Shown here: piece by piece, positions 56,201-57,849 of the stretch
How the letters are laid out: the number at the start of each line of letters is the position of its first letter
Position numbering within the stretch: position 1 is the stretch's first letter
Source of the DNA: Pseudobacteriovorax antillogorgiicola
GTDB taxonomy: Bacteria > Bdellovibrionota_B > Oligoflexia > Oligoflexales > CAIYRB01
Reading direction: 5' to 3'
NCBI GenBank assembly: GCA_945862295.1
Contig: CAMAXT010000006.1
Location: forward strand, 1-57,849
Length of the DNA: 57,849 nucleotides
Program-made: the position numbers and the translations under genes
The notes under the pieces: model-generated
Seen by the model: the letters and a program-made list of their open reading frames with translations, nothing else
Database searches by the model: none
Told to the model about the DNA's origin: nothing

Positions 56201-57433
56201 AACGGTGAGATTCATGTAATCGACGATGAAGGAAACTTGAAAGAGAAGTATCCAATTATTTACGGTTCAACACTAAGTATCAAAGAAGGCGGCAAAGTTT
56301 CTGCTGGTGACAAGTTCGCTGAATGGGATCCGTTCACCGTACCAATCATTGCCGAAGTTCCAGGTTCTATCCGCTATACAGACTTGCGTGACGGTTCTTC
56401 TATGGAAGAACGTGTTGATGAAATCACGTTCCAAACACAGCGTGTTGTTACTGAATCTCGCGTTAGCGATTTGAAGCCTCGTCTTGAAATCGTCGATGAA
56501 GACAACAACGTTACTCAAACTCCTGGTAAAAAAGACGCGTCTTACGCACTTCCAATTGGTGCGATCATCGTTCAGGAAGATATGGCTAAGGTTCACCCTG
56601 GTGACATCCTTGCTAAGATTCCTCGCGAGACTACTAAGACGAAAGATATTACAGGTGGTTTGCCACGTGTTGCCGAACTCTTTGAAGCTCGTAAGCCAAA
56701 AGATATGGCCCACATGGCAAGCTTTGACGGCGAGATCAGTTTCGCTCCGGATACCAAAGGTAAGAGAAAAGTGCTCCTTACTAACGCTGATGGCGATGTA
56801 AGAGAATACACAATTCCAAAAGGTAAACACGTTCTTGTAACCGACGGTGACTACATCCGTCGCGGAGAGTTGTTGGTAGATGGTCAAATCAACCCGCACG
56901 AAATTCTTGAAGTCCTAGGACGTAAAGAAGTAGCTCGTTACTTGGTTGACAACATTCAGGACGTTTATCGTCTACAAGGTGTAGAGATCAACGATAAGCA
57001 TCTCGAAGTTATCGTTCGTCAGATGCTACGCCGGGTAAAAGTAATAGATCCAGGAGCTACGAAGTTCTTACCTACTGAGCAAGTGGAGTTGAATGACTTG
57101 ACTGACGTGAACAATAAGATGCGTGAGGAAGGTAAAGCAGAAGCGACATTCGAGCCGCTCCTACTTGGTATCACCAAAGCATCTTTGGCGACAGAGAGCT
57201 TTATCTCTGCAGCTTCATTTCAAGAGACCACGAAGGTGCTTACCGAAGCATCGATCAACAGCAAAGTTGATTACCTCCGCGGCTTGAAAGAAAACGTTAT
57301 CATGGGTCGTTTGATACCAGCTGGTACAGGCGCGAAAGTTTACCGTGACCTTAGAGCAGAGCAGGTCACTATCAAGAGAAATCCGACTCGTCCAGCAGCC
57401 GAGCAGGTTGTTGAGCAGTCAGCAGTCCAGTAA
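53279..57433 (+). CDS. rpoC: RNA polymerase subunit beta'
   Basis: TTG 53279 with AGAGGAG upstream. 1384 residues. N-terminal zinc-binding [20 protein letters not shown], catalytic N467ADFDGD with the three Mg2+-binding Asp (D469, D471, D473), the [28 protein letters not shown] bridge region, the second zinc cluster ([15 protein letters not shown]) and [21 protein letters not shown] trigger loop. Intact. Confidence 0.98.
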   Translation: MKDLLNFFDKPTDPLSFNAIKISLASPEKIRSWSYGEVKKPETINYRTFKPERDGLFCAKIFGPVRDFECICGKYKRMKHRGIVCDKCGVEVIHSKVRRERLGHINLATPVAHIWFLKSLPSRIGAILDLTLKDVERILYSESYVVLDPGDEKVTKLSIGDVLSEEDYDNALAEHGNVFKIGVGAEAVAELLRAIRVEDLADDLRVLLKDCKAEATRKKLQKRLKVAEAFNHMDSGGSFLAKPEWMMLQVIPVLPPDLRPLVPLDGGRFATSDLNDLYRRVINRNNRLLRLIELNAPEIIIRNEKRMLQESVDALFDNGRRGKVFTGPNKRPLRSLSDMLKGKQGRFRQNLLGKRVDYSGRSVIVVGPDLRLHQCGLPKKMAIELFKPFLYNKLEEHGIVSTIKSAKKLVEKERPEVWDCLEEVTKEHPVLLNRAPTLHRLGIQAFEPVLIEGKAIQLHPLVCFAFNADFDGDQMAVHVPLSIEAQLEARVLMMSTNNILSPASGNPVIIPTQDIVLGIYYLTREDIGANGAGKTFSSIEEVRSAYDHNIVGLQAPVTVRLRGQRLKTTVGRALLSEILPDELPFDLINKTLGKKELGNLVNQTFRICGPKKTVLVADSLRATGYRYSTKAGLSISIGDMVVPKGKPKLLEEAYEEVKRIKEQYSEGLLTEGERYNKVIDIWAKVTENIATEMFRNISTMSRTDKDGKIHTVPSTNSVFMMADSGARGSTQQIRQLAGMRGLMAKPSGDIIETPITSNFREGLTVLEYFTSTHGARKGLADTALKTASSGYLTRRLVDVAQDSIISEYDCNTDDGLLLVPIRDGSDVKISLGRRVLGRVSLEDIKDPSSGDVIVPKGALITEELAVDIDAANVEAATVRSVQTCGSRMGACVKCYGRDLSTGHLVNVGEAVGVIAAQSIGEPGTQLTMRTFHFGGAATHTVETTAVTSRFSGVVKFQNLKTVTNRTGSLVVLSRNGEIHVIDDEGNLKEKYPIIYGSTLSIKEGGKVSAGDKFAEWDPFTVPIIAEVPGSIRYTDLRDGSSMEERVDEITFQTQRVVTESRVSDLKPRLEIVDEDNNVTQTPGKKDASYALPIGAIIVQEDMAKVHPGDILAKIPRETTKTKDITGGLPRVAELFEARKPKDMAHMASFDGEISFAPDTKGKRKVLLTNADGDVREYTIPKGKHVLVTDGDYIRRGELLVDGQINPHEILEVLGRKEVARYLVDNIQDVYRLQGVEINDKHLEVIVRQMLRRVKVIDPGATKFLPTEQVELNDLTDVNNKMREEGKAEATFEPLLLGITKASLATESFISAASFQETTKVLTEASINSKVDYLRGLKENVIMGRLIPAGTGAKVYRDLRAEQVTIKRNPTRPAAEQVVEQSAVQ

Positions 57434-57481
57434 TTGTGCTGAATTACTAGGATTATATGGTTTAGGTTCGGTGTAATGTCA

Positions 57482-57556
57482 CTACCAGAAGTTTAACTTG
57501 AAAAACGGCGATTTTGCCGTTGATTTCAGGTTGCTTTTGGTAAACCCTTCTGGTAG
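57482..57556 (+). promoter_or_regulatory. Nested hairpin in the rpsL leader
   Basis: A ten-base-pair outer stem (CTACCAGAAG with CTTCTGGTAG) encloses a second hairpin (AACGGC, GATTTT, GCCGTT). It occupies most of the 206-base gap between rpoC and rpsL. An r-protein autoregulatory or attenuator element is inferred; the inner stem-loop lacks a clear T tract. Confidence 0.55.
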
Positions 57557-57639
57557 CTATACATGCCGCGAAGTCTGGCGAGTTAATACCGTGAAGTTTT
57601 TAACTTACTGATTTTCCTGTTATTAAAGGTTGGAGAAAC

Positions 57640-57849
57640 ATGCCTACTATTTCCCAGATGATTAAGTCCGGGCGCAACAAAGTGGTTTACAAAAGTAAAT
57701 CACCAGCACTTCAAAAATGCCCTATGCGTCGTGGTGTTTGTGTTCGCGTTTATACGACTACTCCTAAGAAGCCAAACTCTGCACTTCGTAAAGTAGCAAG
57801 GGTTCGCTTGACCAATGGTCTTGAAGTTACCTCTTACATCGGTGGCGAA
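57640..57849 (+). CDS. rpsL: 30S ribosomal protein S12 (partial)
   Basis: First 70 codons; the gene runs off the window. [13 protein letters not shown] and [32 protein letters not shown] are unmistakable S12. The streptomycin-resistance Lys (K43 and K44 in PKKP) is wild-type in this stretch. GGAGA precedes ATG 57640. Starts the str operon after rpoC, the normal order. Confidence 0.97.
   Translation, partial: MPTISQMIKSGRNKVVYKSKSPALQKCPMRRGVCVRVYTTTPKKPNSALRKVARVRLTNGLEVTSYIGGE

Overview
The window is about 58 kb of chromosome from a Gram-negative bacterium. Many products are lipoproteins, OmpA-type or predicted outer-membrane beta-barrel proteins. A TIGR02147-family DNA-binding protein, an NtrY/NtrX-type pair and a delta-proteobacterial style tRNA/tuf/secE/rpoBC block suggest the Bdellovibrionota/Oligoflexia or a neighbouring deep proteobacterial lineage; this placement is inference. 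TGA is an ordinary stop here (it ends uraD, the ntrY-like gene, rlmB's upstream neighbour and others), and TTG and GTG starts are common.

Region 1 (1-17 kb) is accessory and envelope-rich. It holds a SAM-methyltransferase-like protein, a frameshifted HExxH membrane protease-like gene, a lipoprotein/beta-barrel protein, and a lipoprotein with three exact-period 58-residue Cys repeats. A serine beta-lactamase-family gene is interrupted by an in-frame TGA. Next come an alpha/beta hydrolase lipoprotein, an RlmL-like rRNA methyltransferase, a Tyr-rich secreted protein, a beta-barrel protein and a long-form urocanate hydratase. A block bounded by two look-alike terminators follows: lipoprotein, then an overlapping operon of TIGR02147 regulator, secreted protein and paralogous lipoprotein. 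An FKBP-type isomerase closes the region.

Region 2 (17.2-24.5 kb) is a purine (ureide) degradation cluster: allantoinase, allantoicase, OHCU decarboxylase, HIU hydrolase and a CitE/HpcH-like aldolase, then a 39-residue basic peptide, a small membrane protein, an aldehyde dehydrogenase and a carboxymuconolactone-decarboxylase-like protein. The first four act between 5-hydroxyisourate and ureidoglycolate; no urate oxidase is in the window.

Region 3 (24.5-43.2 kb) is mixed: a PKD-domain secreted protein, an OmpA-family protein, a membrane-anchored methyltransferase, a cyclophilin with its ribosome-binding site inside a perfect hairpin, a 5'-truncated DUF4105 gene against an OxyR, a FadE-type acyl-CoA dehydrogenase, a CcmI-C-terminus-like protein, TadA, and a tyrosine-recombinase homologue lacking its catalytic residues. 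It ends with an operon of unknown exported protein, NtrY-like kinase, NtrX-like regulator, DUF4388-like protein and RlmB-like methyltransferase.

Region 4 (43.2 kb to the end) is core translation and transcription: tRNA-Thr(TGT), tRNA-Tyr, tRNA-Gly, tRNA-Thr(GGT), tuf, tRNA-Trp, secE, nusG, rplK, rplA, rplJ, rplL, rpoB, rpoC, and the first 70 codons of rpsL behind a nested-hairpin leader. All five tRNAs encode CCA.
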